A DNA stretch of 21,945 nucleotides from Mesolinea sp964536465 (GTDB lineage: Bacteria > Chloroflexota > Anaerolineae > Anaerolineales > Anaerolineaceae). Shown piece after piece: positions 7,554-14,241 of the stretch. The notes beneath the pieces are model-generated. The model searched no databases and was not told the DNA's origin. It saw nothing but the letters and a program-made list of their open reading frames with translations. The position numbers were made by a program, and so were the translations under genes. The stretch lies in assembly GCA_964536465.1 (NCBI GenBank), contig CAZHXQ010000024.1, forward strand, positions 1 to 21,945. The letters run 5' to 3'. Position 1 is the stretch's first letter, and each line of letters begins with the position of its first letter.

Positions 7554-8942
7554 CTACTTTCCAGTGAATCCGGGCACAGTGATCATCTGGATGCGGCACA
7601 GGCGGCGGTCAGACAAACGGCTGTAGAGCCGCTGGTCTAATTCGTCTGCCACGGAAGATGAGGTAATCACCGTGGGGAGTTCAGCGTTGTAACGATAGTT
7701 GAAAAGCTGATAAAGCTTTTCCTTTGCCCAGGGTGTGGCTGACTTGGTGCTGAGGTCATCCAAAATCAACAGGTGGGCAGTGCGCACCTCATAGAAACGC
7801 TTATCCAGGCTGATGCCGCTGTCGGGCGCGTAAGCCGCCCGCAAATAGTCCAGCAGGTCAGGAACGACAATGAAAAGGGGCGGGGCGCCTCGGGCAGTTT
7901 GGTAATTGCCGATTGCAGCCGCCAGGTGGGTCTTACCGCTGCCATAGCCGCCATGCAGGCTCAGCCAGCCTTTTGGGTTTTCAGCAAAGGTCTTAGCGGC
8001 TTCAAAGGCTTCTTTTAAGGAATTGATATCTTCCTTGCGCAGACCCTCATCCTTGCGAAAGCTGAAGACCCCAAAGGTCTGCCGGGCGTGCAAATGCAGG
8101 CTGGAAAGCTCCGGATGCCCAAACTCATCTGTTGGGTTGCGGTAGTCGGGCGCGAGGATGTGCACATGCGCCACCAGATCGGGGTCAAGCAGGCGCGAGT
8201 GGATGCGTCCTTCAAATTCGTTTAGTTGTTGATTGCTGGTGATAACCGTGGGGAGCCGGTTGATGTAGCGCGAATTGATGATCTGAAATAATTTCTCTTC
8301 CGCCCAGGCGGTGGAACTCTGCGTGCCAAAGTCATCCATCACCAGCAGCGGCGCGCCGCGAATCTCGTCGAAACGGTGCTCGTAGCCAGAATCTCCTGAC
8401 TTAGAAAAAGAAGAGCGCAGCCAGTCCAACAGGTCGGGCACGGTCAAAAATATTGTGGGCGTGCCCATTGAAACAGCCTGGTTCGCAATCGCGGCGGCGA
8501 GATGGGTCTTACCCGAACCGTAGCTGCCGGTCAGCAGGAGCCAGCCTTTTTGCGTGCCTGCGAAATTTTGAGCTGAGTTAAATGCCTGTTCAAGCGAGTC
8601 TGCCTGCGTTTTCCCAAGCCCAACCCTGCCTCTGGGCAAAAAATTACTGAAGGTAAGTTCGGCCAGCATAACCAGGTTGCTGAGCTTGTAAAGATAATCC
8701 TGCTGATACGCCTGAACTGTTTTCAGTCGGCAGACACAAATTTCACTCTTGCCAAAGCGCGGGTCCTCCAAAGGCACGTCATAGCCCACAAAGCCGATCC
8801 CATGGCAAAGTGGGCACTCAGGGTCACCGGGACCATAGAAGATTTTCTCGGGCTCAGAGGCAGATTTAGCCTCCGTTTTGGTTTCTTTTTTGTTGGAGGT
8901 AGTACTGCCGAAATTTGTCAAGATCTTGTTTACCTTCTTCAT
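7554..8942 (-). CDS. DnaC/IstB-like helicase loader with two tandem AAA+ modules
   Basis: From the ATG at 8942 the protein has 462 residues. An N-terminal zinc module (C43, C46, C69, C71) resembles those of DnaI/phage DnaC-type loaders. Two complete AAA+ units follow. Unit 1 has Walker A GSYGSGKT (K145), Walker B VMDDFG (D203, D204), sensor-1 TSN (N237) and Arg-finger candidate SRLLDP (R250). Unit 2 has GGYGSGKT (K337), ILDDLS (D395, D396), TSS in place of TSN, and SRLSD (R442). By eye about half of the aligned core is identical between units, including the helix before Walker A. It is last in the replication cassette and overlaps the DnaD-domain gene by 77 nt from this start. An in-frame ATG at 9011 would overlap by 146 nt. 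Neither start has an ideal ribosome site. Helicase loading is inferred from family and neighbours. Confidence 0.88.
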   Translation of the reverse strand: MKKVNKILTNFGSTTSNKKETKTEAKSASEPEKIFYGPGDPECPLCHGIGFVGYDVPLEDPRFGKSEICVCRLKTVQAYQQDYLYKLSNLVMLAELTFSNFLPRGRVGLGKTQADSLEQAFNSAQNFAGTQKGWLLLTGSYGSGKTHLAAAIANQAVSMGTPTIFLTVPDLLDWLRSSFSKSGDSGYEHRFDEIRGAPLLVMDDFGTQSSTAWAEEKLFQIINSRYINRLPTVITSNQQLNEFEGRIHSRLLDPDLVAHVHILAPDYRNPTDEFGHPELSSLHLHARQTFGVFSFRKDEGLRKEDINSLKEAFEAAKTFAENPKGWLSLHGGYGSGKTHLAAAIGNYQTARGAPPLFIVVPDLLDYLRAAYAPDSGISLDKRFYEVRTAHLLILDDLSTKSATPWAKEKLYQLFNYRYNAELPTVITSSSVADELDQRLYSRLSDRRLCRIQMITVPGFTGK

Positions 8943-9552
8943 TGGTTTGCTTGCGTCCTTTTTCTTGCCAGTTGCGCAGAATCGCCTGCACATATTTCCA
9001 GTTACGTGCATTGTAGTCGACCGCTTCTCTCATGGCAGCCTCAATCCACTCCGCGGGGTAAGTTTGCAGGTCGGCCTTCAAAACCTCCGCGATCATCGGG
9101 GTCAGCGCGCCGAAATTGTCTTCATAGAGTTTAAACAAATTGGGCTGGCTGGTGTCTGCCACAATCTTTGCCTGGATGTAGTCGTCGAAACGATCTGGCG
9201 CTATACAAAGCTGCCGATAGATGCTGGTTCCCTGCGGTGTGCCGGCAATCAAATAAGTTTTCAACGGGTTTTGAGGGTCGGTCAGCGAGTAAAGTAAGCG
9301 GGCATTATGCAGTTCCAGCAGGGCAGCGTCAAAACGCTCGTCTTCTGAGCGGAAGTCGGCTGGAAGACTGATCTGCAGATCATGTGCCAGGGCAAGCTGA
9401 CTTTCCTGTTCTTGCAGGCTCAACATTTGAAAATAAGCGATCAAAACCAGCAGGGCGTCCGGGCTTATCTCACTGACACAGGCTAAAAAATTGGCCGGCA
9501 AATTGACCTGATTAACGCTCTCCGAAAATCTTGATTCCTGACTTGTTGTCAT
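8866..9552 (-). CDS. DnaD-domain primosomal protein
   Basis: The 228-residue protein has a helical N-terminal part (about 15-125, winged-helix-like) and a C-terminal DnaB/DnaD domain (about 138-197). The domain begins LYEDNFG and carries the signature YxxxIxxxW as Y187, I191, W195. DnaD proteins bind single-stranded and double-stranded DNA and help recruit the helicase loader at the origin or stalled forks. A Lys/Gln-rich tail ends at GG. It starts 7 nt after the dnaB stop with a poor ribosome site, so it probably relies on coupling to dnaB. The family assignment is good because the signature and the dnaB/loader neighbours agree. Confidence 0.87.
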   Translation of the reverse strand: MTTSQESRFSESVNQVNLPANFLACVSEISPDALLVLIAYFQMLSLQEQESQLALAHDLQISLPADFRSEDERFDAALLELHNARLLYSLTDPQNPLKTYLIAGTPQGTSIYRQLCIAPDRFDDYIQAKIVADTSQPNLFKLYEDNFGALTPMIAEVLKADLQTYPAEWIEAAMREAVDYNARNWKYVQAILRNWQEKGRKQTNEEGKQDLDKFRQYYLQQKRNQNGG

Positions 9553-9559
9553 AGGTCGC

Positions 9560-10921
9560 TCAGCTCACATACGCCAGGTCTTTGAATTGGGCAATCTGCT
9601 CCAGGAAGACAAGGTCGATACCTGATTTAACCGGACCATTTCGGTGTTTGGCAATAGCCAGTGTCGCGAGGTTGCGGCGACTGTCATTCTTGTCGTGCAT
9701 GTGGGGGCGGTTGATAAAGATCACAATATCCGCATCCTGCTCCAGGGAACCGGATTCGCGCAGGTCGGAAAGAATCGGCTGTTTATCGTCGCGTTGTTCG
9801 ACCGCCCTGGAAAGCTGCGCCGCCGCCAAAACCGGCACGTCTAATTCACGAGCCAAAATTTTCAACTGTCTGGAGATGTAAGAAACCTCCTGAACCCGGT
9901 TTTCCGAGCGTCGGTCGCCTGACATCAACTGCAGGTAGTCGACAATGACCAGGTCGAGGGTGTGTTCTTCCTTCATGCGGCGGCATTTAGCGCTTAACTG
10001 CAGCGGTGTAATGCCCGGAGTATCATCAATAAATATGTTCACATGCTCAAATTTGGCAATTGCCCGCGTGAAACGGTCAGCTTCTTCGTCTGTGAAGCGG
10101 CCCGAACGTAACTTTTTTGACTCGATCCGGGTTTCCTGTGCTAACATACGCTGCAAAAGCTGTTCGGATGACATTTCAAGCGAAAACATGGCCACGTTAC
10201 GGCGGAGGATCATGCCCGCCTGCATGGCAATACCAATTAAAAAGCCGGTTTTACCCGTGCCAGGCCGGCCTGCCACCAGAATGAAGTCGGATTTGTGTAA
10301 CCCATCCAACACGTCGTCCACGGCTTTGAGACCCGTCTTTAGCCCGCCGATGGCCTCATCGCTGGCGCTGGCTTCGGTTACTCTCTGCAGGTAATTGCTG
10401 GCAACGTTCCCGATTGGAACCAGGTCGCGTTTATAGCGATTTTGACTGACATTAAAGATGGTGCTCTCAGACTTGTCGATCACCACGTCCAGTTCCATCT
10501 CTTTATGGTAAGCCAATTGAGCGATATCGGTGGCAGCCTTGACCAGCTTGCGTCTTGTGGTTAACTCGCTGATGTTGCGAGCGTACGAAACCGCGTGCAG
10601 AGAGGAAGGAACCCGGTTACTGAGCTGGAGTAAGTATTCCAACCCACCAGTCTCCTCGAGCCTCCCGCGCGATTCGAGCACCTCCTGGACGGTAAGGACA
10701 TCGATGTAATGTTTTTGCTGGTCAAGCGTGATAAAGGCTTCCCAGATCCATTGATGACGGGGTTGGTAGAAATCGGTAGGATCGAGGAAAGAGACCACAT
10801 CGATCAGCACATCAGGATTGATCAAAACAGCCCCGATCAAGGCTTCTTCCATTTCGCGATCGTTGAGTTTGTTCTCGCTAATCGAGACGGTTTCAGCAGA
10901 ATCTTGATAATAATCGTCCAC
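9560..10921 (-). CDS. dnaB: Replicative DNA helicase DnaB
   Basis: The 453-residue protein is a standard-length hexameric 5'-3' replicative helicase. The N-terminal domain (about 20-125) contains the family pattern EEALIGAVL and DFYQPRHQ. After a linker comes the RecA-like motor: Walker A GRPGTGKT (218-225, K224), SLEMS (247-251), Walker B VIVDYLQL (D328), AAQLSR (367-372), SDLRESGSLEQDAD (385-398) and Arg-finger KHRNGP (R427). All key residues are present and there is no intein. The start is GTG with AGGAG a few nt upstream. It follows the DUF151 gene by 29 nt and precedes the DnaD-domain gene by 7 nt, so the four genes read as one operon. Confidence 0.97.
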   Translation of the reverse strand: MDDYYQDSAETVSISENKLNDREMEEALIGAVLINPDVLIDVVSFLDPTDFYQPRHQWIWEAFITLDQQKHYIDVLTVQEVLESRGRLEETGGLEYLLQLSNRVPSSLHAVSYARNISELTTRRKLVKAATDIAQLAYHKEMELDVVIDKSESTIFNVSQNRYKRDLVPIGNVASNYLQRVTEASASDEAIGGLKTGLKAVDDVLDGLHKSDFILVAGRPGTGKTGFLIGIAMQAGMILRRNVAMFSLEMSSEQLLQRMLAQETRIESKKLRSGRFTDEEADRFTRAIAKFEHVNIFIDDTPGITPLQLSAKCRRMKEEHTLDLVIVDYLQLMSGDRRSENRVQEVSYISRQLKILARELDVPVLAAAQLSRAVEQRDDKQPILSDLRESGSLEQDADIVIFINRPHMHDKNDSRRNLATLAIAKHRNGPVKSGIDLVFLEQIAQFKDLAYVS

Positions 10922-10950
10922 TATTGCTCCTAAGGGCTGACCTTTTCAGA

Positions 10951-11520
10951 TTATTCTTGATCCGATTCGGGGTCCTGGGGAGGCCCCTCATCAAGAAGAT
11001 CATCCCGGTCCTTGCCTTTCTGCAGGTCATCCAAAAAGCTTTCAAAGGCAGAGATATCACCGGGCAAATCGTCCTCCTCGGCATCCTCTTCATCGAACCC
11101 AAATGCCATATTCTCTTCCGGCTTGATGCCCACTTCGGCGAGAATTTCATCGTCCACAAAAATCGGCACACCGGTGCGGGCTACCAGAGCCACCGCGTCA
11201 GACGGGCGGCAATCGACATAGACAGTCTTATCTGTTTCAATCACCAGATTGGCGTAGTAAGTATCTGTTACCAGCCCGGTGATCTCAACACGCAATAAGC
11301 GGGCCTCCAATTGATGTAATACCGATAGCACCAGGTCGTGCGTGAGCGGTCTCGCGACGGCGATATTTTGAAGGGCAATCGTGATGGATTCCGCTTCAAA
11401 TGGACCGATCCAAATCGGCACGTAACGCTCACTGGTCTTGTCTTTTAAGACAATCACGCGATCCTGGTTAGTCAGACTGACTCTGACACTGTCAATTTGG
11501 CACTCAACCATTTTTCCCAT
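10951..11520 (-). CDS. DUF151 bifunctional nuclease family protein
   Basis: The 189-residue protein has the BFN/DUF151 core at about 4-138: VPIWIGPFEAESI (34-46), ARPLTHDL (56-63) and DCRPSDAVAL (103-112). The family is named after a plant protein with DNase and RNase activity, and bacterial members are widespread with roles not well settled. A strongly acidic tail (143-189) follows, unusual compared with the core. An alternative ATG at 11511 (M4) is preceded by GGGAAAA and would match the common MVE... start of relatives. It leads the operon with dnaB, 29 nt apart, which hints at a nucleic-acid or redox-linked housekeeping role. Confidence 0.9.
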   Translation of the reverse strand: MGKMVECQIDSVRVSLTNQDRVIVLKDKTSERYVPIWIGPFEAESITIALQNIAVARPLTHDLVLSVLHQLEARLLRVEITGLVTDTYYANLVIETDKTVYVDCRPSDAVALVARTGVPIFVDDEILAEVGIKPEENMAFGFDEEDAEEDDLPGDISAFESFLDDLQKGKDRDDLLDEGPPQDPESDQE

Positions 11521-11557
11521 ATTTCACCAGCTATTTCTTGATTTATGTATGCTTCTG

Positions 11558-11566
11558 ATTCTAACA
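11558..11566 (-). promoter_or_regulatory. Extended -10 promoter of the replication operon
   Basis: TGTTAGAAT on the minus strand fits an extended -10 (TGnTAGAAT), 37 nt before the DUF151 start. No strong -35 is apparent. It would drive DUF151, dnaB, the DnaD-domain gene and the loader. Confidence 0.45.
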
Positions 11567-11654
11567 TGTTTGCTCTGACCCCACCTTAAAATATTACCTC
11601 TGCCGGGGAGCACACCTGCTTATGGAACTGCGCGAATAACCTGAAAGTATCGGA

Positions 11655-11660
11655 TATAAT
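11655..11660 (+). promoter_or_regulatory. -10 box for the atypical regulator
   Basis: A perfect TATAAT lies 97 nt upstream of the TTG start at 11757, which would give a leader of about 90 nt. A -35 is not clear. I see no convincing riboswitch fold in the leader. Confidence 0.35.
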
Positions 11661-11756
11661 AAGCACACAATCGCGGCGCCACTACCTGTCTGAGGGATAT
11701 CTGTCGACTTAATCAAGTTTGGCGGGTGTGGAATTTAGTCTCCGAAAGAGGTTGCT

Positions 11757-12425
11757 TTGCAAGAACCACAGCAGCAGAGTTTATTACTCGTCGAGAAGCA
11801 TCGAAAATCAGGTATTTGCTTCGAGAATGCCCTGCTGCGAAAGGGCTATCACGTCCTGCAGGTTGACAACGGTGGTAAGGGGCTGATAAGGTTGAGCGAT
11901 TTTCGTCCAGATGTGATCATTATCAACGCGGCATCCTTACGCACCAATGGCTTGCGGATCTGCTCGTGGTATCACAACCGCATGCCCAACGTACCGATTA
12001 TCCTGATTGTTGCCGAAGACGAGCCTGTTTCGGACGCCGAGACGGTGGATGTGGTTATGCACCTACCCTTTACTGTTCAGAAACTGGTCAACCGTCTGCG
12101 CTCTTTTGACCAAACTCATAATAAAGATATTTTGATCCGGGGACAATTGATGTTGAATATCAAGACCCGCATGGTGACTTATCTGGATAGAAGTGCTTAC
12201 CTGACCCCTCGGCTGAGCGCTCTTTTGCTGGTTCTGATGAAAGACCCGTCGCAGGCGCTGCCCCGTGAGGAAATATTCAGGAAGGTCTGGGAAACGGACT
12301 ACACCGAAGACACGCGAACACTCGACGTGCATATCAGCTGGCTCAGAAAAGCCCTCGAAGAAGACAGCGCCCATCCCCGTCTGATTAAAACTGTGCGTGG
12401 GATTGGCTATAAGCTCAACTTATAA
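11757..12425 (+). CDS. OmpR-type winged-helix regulator with degenerate receiver
   Basis: The 222-residue protein has a receiver-like domain (about 7-118) and an OmpR/PhoB winged helix (about 128-222), with RxLDVHISWLRKAL and KTVRGIGYKL as DNA-binding signatures. The receiver has lost its phosphorylation chemistry: the acid pair is E13-K14, the acceptor Asp is Asn (N57, in IIINAAS), and the conserved Lys of KPF is Leu (L103, in LPF). It should therefore act without phosphorylation, as known atypical response regulators do. No kinase is adjacent. It starts at TTG with AGAGG 5 nt upstream. It converges with the PFK-like gene through a shared terminator. The target genes are not known. Confidence 0.88.
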   Translation: MQEPQQQSLLLVEKHRKSGICFENALLRKGYHVLQVDNGGKGLIRLSDFRPDVIIINAASLRTNGLRICSWYHNRMPNVPIILIVAEDEPVSDAETVDVVMHLPFTVQKLVNRLRSFDQTHNKDILIRGQLMLNIKTRMVTYLDRSAYLTPRLSALLLVLMKDPSQALPREEIFRKVWETDYTEDTRTLDVHISWLRKALEEDSAHPRLIKTVRGIGYKLNL

Positions 12426-12449
12426 TCCGTCTGTGCTTTATCTTAAATG

Positions 12450-12478
12450 ACAATGACCCGGAAATGCCGGGTCATTGT
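12450..12478. terminator. Bidirectional terminator, 12-bp perfect stem
   Basis: ACAATGACCCGG pairs with CCGGGTCATTGT across a 5-nt loop (AAATG). It is followed by TTATATT on the plus strand and by CATTTAAGA on the minus strand. It sits 25 nt after the regulator stop and 22 nt before the end of the PFK-like gene. Confidence 0.85.
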
Positions 12479-12500
12479 TTATATTGATGTTCGGCCAATC

Positions 12501-13628
12501 TTAAGCAGCTGTGATCAGGCTGGGATCAACGCCAAGGCAGGTATCCACCTGGATAGCGCCGCGGAGCCAGCCGTGATCCATCGGAAGTGGCTTGTTCTTC
12601 CCGGCAATCCTTTCCAGCGGGACACTGCTCATGGAGCCATCCTGCCGGCAGGCCATCCTGCCAAAAGCGCCATCCATGACGAGTTTAACGCTCCACTCAG
12701 CCAATTGCGTAGCCAGAAGACGATCAGCCGCGGTGGGCACGCCACCCCGCACGAGTGAACCGAGGATGGTTATATGCGTGTCGATCCCTGTGGCTGAACC
12801 CAAACGGTTCGCCAGCAGGAGTGTCTGTGCTGAGTAATTGTTTTCGATCTTCTCGAAGGTCTTTTCCTTCTCTTCAACTGTGCCGCCCTTTTTCTGGGCA
12901 GCCATTTCCATGAAATCGACCAGTTCGCGAGGTCTTGCTTTTTCAGCCACAGCCACGAGAGAGAAAATGCGCCCTGCTTTTTTACGCTGCATGATCGCTT
13001 CGATAATGACATCAAAGTGGTAGGGTATTTCAGGAACCAAAATCACATCGGCGCCGGCTGCCATACCCGCGCCCAGGGTGAGCCACCCCGAAGAATTGCC
13101 CAGCAGTTCGACGATCATGATGCGGTGCGTCGCGTTCGCGGTGGTATGAAGGCGGTCGATAGCCTGCGTCGCGATTTCGCGCGCGCTGTCAAAACCGATA
13201 CATTTGTCCGTACAGGGAACGTCGTTCTCAGCCGAACGGGGCATGGTGACGATGTTCAGACCAGCCTGGCTGAGCTTGTAGGCAGCCATCTGGCTGGATT
13301 TATCGCCGATGCAAACCAGGGCGTCGAGATTATTCTTCTTATAAGAATCAACAGCCTCTTGTGTCCGGTCTACCTGCTCGTCGCCCTCACTCATCGCATG
13401 AGGTACCTCTCGGCTGGTGCCGAGAATGGTGCTGCCGGCAGTCAGAATACCGGAAAGCATGCCCTCTTCCAGAAGATCGATATATTGGTTTTCAATCAAC
13501 CCCATATACCCATCCCTGAACCCGATCAATTCCACATCGTACAGATTGGAAACAGCTTTACCAAACCCCCGAATAGCGGCATTGACACCAGGGCTGTCAC
13601 TGCCCGCGGTTAGAAGACCAATTTTCAT
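12501..13628 (-). CDS. 6-phosphofructokinase-fold protein with altered active site
   Basis: The 375-residue protein aligns over its whole length with group A phosphofructokinases: start MKIGLLTAGSDSPGVNAAIRG, then IGFDSA, SSGWLTLGAG, ILVPE and LVRGGVPTAADR. Several key positions differ. The nucleotide loop GGD-A near residue 10 is GSD. The phosphate/Mg loop IGGDGS is IGDKSS (107-112). The catalytic TIDND is SAEND (132-136, Asp to Glu). The MGR motif is LGN (176-178), and the usual His/Gln before RGG are Ser/Val. One region (about 236-280) carries about 25 extra residues. It may use another substrate, or be a regulatory pseudoenzyme. Automated annotation would call it pfkA. ATG 13628 has GAGGAG upstream. 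Confidence 0.85.
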   Translation of the reverse strand: MKIGLLTAGSDSPGVNAAIRGFGKAVSNLYDVELIGFRDGYMGLIENQYIDLLEEGMLSGILTAGSTILGTSREVPHAMSEGDEQVDRTQEAVDSYKKNNLDALVCIGDKSSQMAAYKLSQAGLNIVTMPRSAENDVPCTDKCIGFDSAREIATQAIDRLHTTANATHRIMIVELLGNSSGWLTLGAGMAAGADVILVPEIPYHFDVIIEAIMQRKKAGRIFSLVAVAEKARPRELVDFMEMAAQKKGGTVEEKEKTFEKIENNYSAQTLLLANRLGSATGIDTHITILGSLVRGGVPTAADRLLATQLAEWSVKLVMDGAFGRMACRQDGSMSSVPLERIAGKNKPLPMDHGWLRGAIQVDTCLGVDPSLITAA

Positions 13629-13659
13629 AATTCACACTCCTCATTTTGACGATGTCTTT

Positions 13660-13665
13660 ATTATA
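13660..13665 (-). promoter_or_regulatory. -10 box for the PFK-like gene
   Basis: TATAAT on the minus strand lies 31 nt before the ATG at 13628, with GAGGAG between them. The -35 region is weak. Confidence 0.45.
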
Positions 13666-13764
13666 GCCGAGTCAGGAACGCTTAATTCAGTTTCTCGGGA
13701 GAGTCAAAGCCCTGCCGCTGCCTTACAAATCGATCATGCTCTTGTTTTGGTCTCAAACTTGCAC

Positions 13765-13800
13765 TTTTAACCTTAAACGCAGGGCTTGATTTTTAACCTT
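13765..13800 (+). repeat. Two direct copies of TTTTAACCTT
   Basis: The 10-mer TTTTAACCTT occurs at 13765-13774 and 13791-13800, 26 bp apart (about 2.5 helical turns), just upstream of the small acidic gene. It could be a regulator site or chance in an AT-rich stretch. Confidence 0.35.
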
Positions 13801-13832
13801 TATTGATATTATTAAACAAAAAGGAGATTGTT

Positions 13833-14054
13833 ATGGAACTGAATAATTCTTTACTCAATGAACTCAGTTTGTTGCGCGAGTCTGTCGAACGGATCGCCGA
13901 TGCTCTCGAGAATATCGACGAAAAGTTAGACGAACTGATCGAGACCGAAGAGTATGACTACTCTGAATTAACAGATCTGCTTGGGATGGAAGGGGATGAG
14001 TTCGAGGAGGAGGAGTTCAACGGAGACGAAGACATCGAAGAAGAATACGACTGA
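13833..14054 (+). CDS. Small acidic helical protein, function unknown
   Basis: The 73-residue protein has a predicted amphipathic helix (about 4-38; heptad-like Leu/Ile at LLNELSLLRESVERIADAL) that could form a coiled coil. A very acidic tail runs from 39 to 73, with Glu/Asp at most positions and almost no Lys/Arg. ATG 13833 is chosen because AAGGAG lies 8 nt upstream. A TTG-started extension from 13803 would run across that site. I do not recognise a family. Tails like this occur in DNA mimics, chaperone-like partners and RNA polymerase delta-like proteins, but nothing in the sequence proves any of these. It is followed by the tRNA terminator. Confidence 0.72.
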   Translation: MELNNSLLNELSLLRESVERIADALENIDEKLDELIETEEYDYSELTDLLGMEGDEFEEEEFNGDEDIEEEYD

Positions 14055-14095
14055 CCCTGCCGCTGGAGCAACTATTACGACCCAATAATTTAAAC

Positions 14096-14125
14096 AACCA
14101 ACCGCTTCAATTGCAGCGGTTGGTT
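14096..14125 (-). terminator. Terminator of tRNA-Phe
   Basis: An 11-bp perfect stem (AACCAACCGCT / AGCGGTTGGTT) with an 8-nt loop starts 2 nt after the tRNA 3' end on the minus strand and is followed there by TGTTTAAATTATT. It can also stop plus-strand transcripts from the small acidic gene. Confidence 0.8.
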
Positions 14126-14127
14126 TG

Positions 14128-14200
14128 TGCCGAGTCACAGACTCGAACTGTGGACCCTTCAATTTTCAGTCGAATGCTCTACCAACTGAGCTAACTCGGC
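14128..14200 (-). tRNA. tRNA-Phe (GAA)
   Basis: The 73-nt gene folds as a complete cloverleaf. The acceptor stem is GCCGAGT/ACTCGGC, the D arm GCTC/GAGC with loop AGTTGGTA, the anticodon stem TTCGA/TTGAA with loop CTGAAAA (anticodon GAA), the variable loop GGGTC, and the T arm CACAG/CTGTG with TTCGAGT. The discriminator base is A and no CCA is encoded. It lies 15 nt after the histidine kinase stop on the same strand, with its own promoter and terminator. Confidence 0.97.
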
Positions 14201-14212
14201 ATTGAGAAAAAG

Positions 14213-14241
14213 ATTTTACACGTTCGTCAGGTTACTGTCAA
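14213..14241 (-). promoter_or_regulatory. Sigma-70 promoter of tRNA-Phe inside the kinase 3' end
   Basis: On the minus strand, a consensus -35 TTGACA (14236-14241) is followed by exactly 17 nt and then TAAAAT (14213-14218), one base off the -10 consensus. Transcription should start near 14206, about 6 nt before the tRNA. The first three bases of the -10 are the TAA stop of the kinase gene, and the -35 falls in its last codons. Confidence 0.85.

Noticed and set aside
8943..9011. Upstream ATG for the double-AAA+ loader
   Set aside because: It would raise the overlap with the DnaD-domain gene to 146 nt and has no better ribosome site. Kept only as an alternative.
13803..13832. TTG-started extension of the small acidic protein
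   Set aside because: It runs through the AAGGAG site that clearly serves the ATG at 13833.
14128..14200. tRNA-Phe as an integration site for a mobile element
   Set aside because: No integrase, no repeat of the tRNA 3' end and no phage or island genes are seen on either side.
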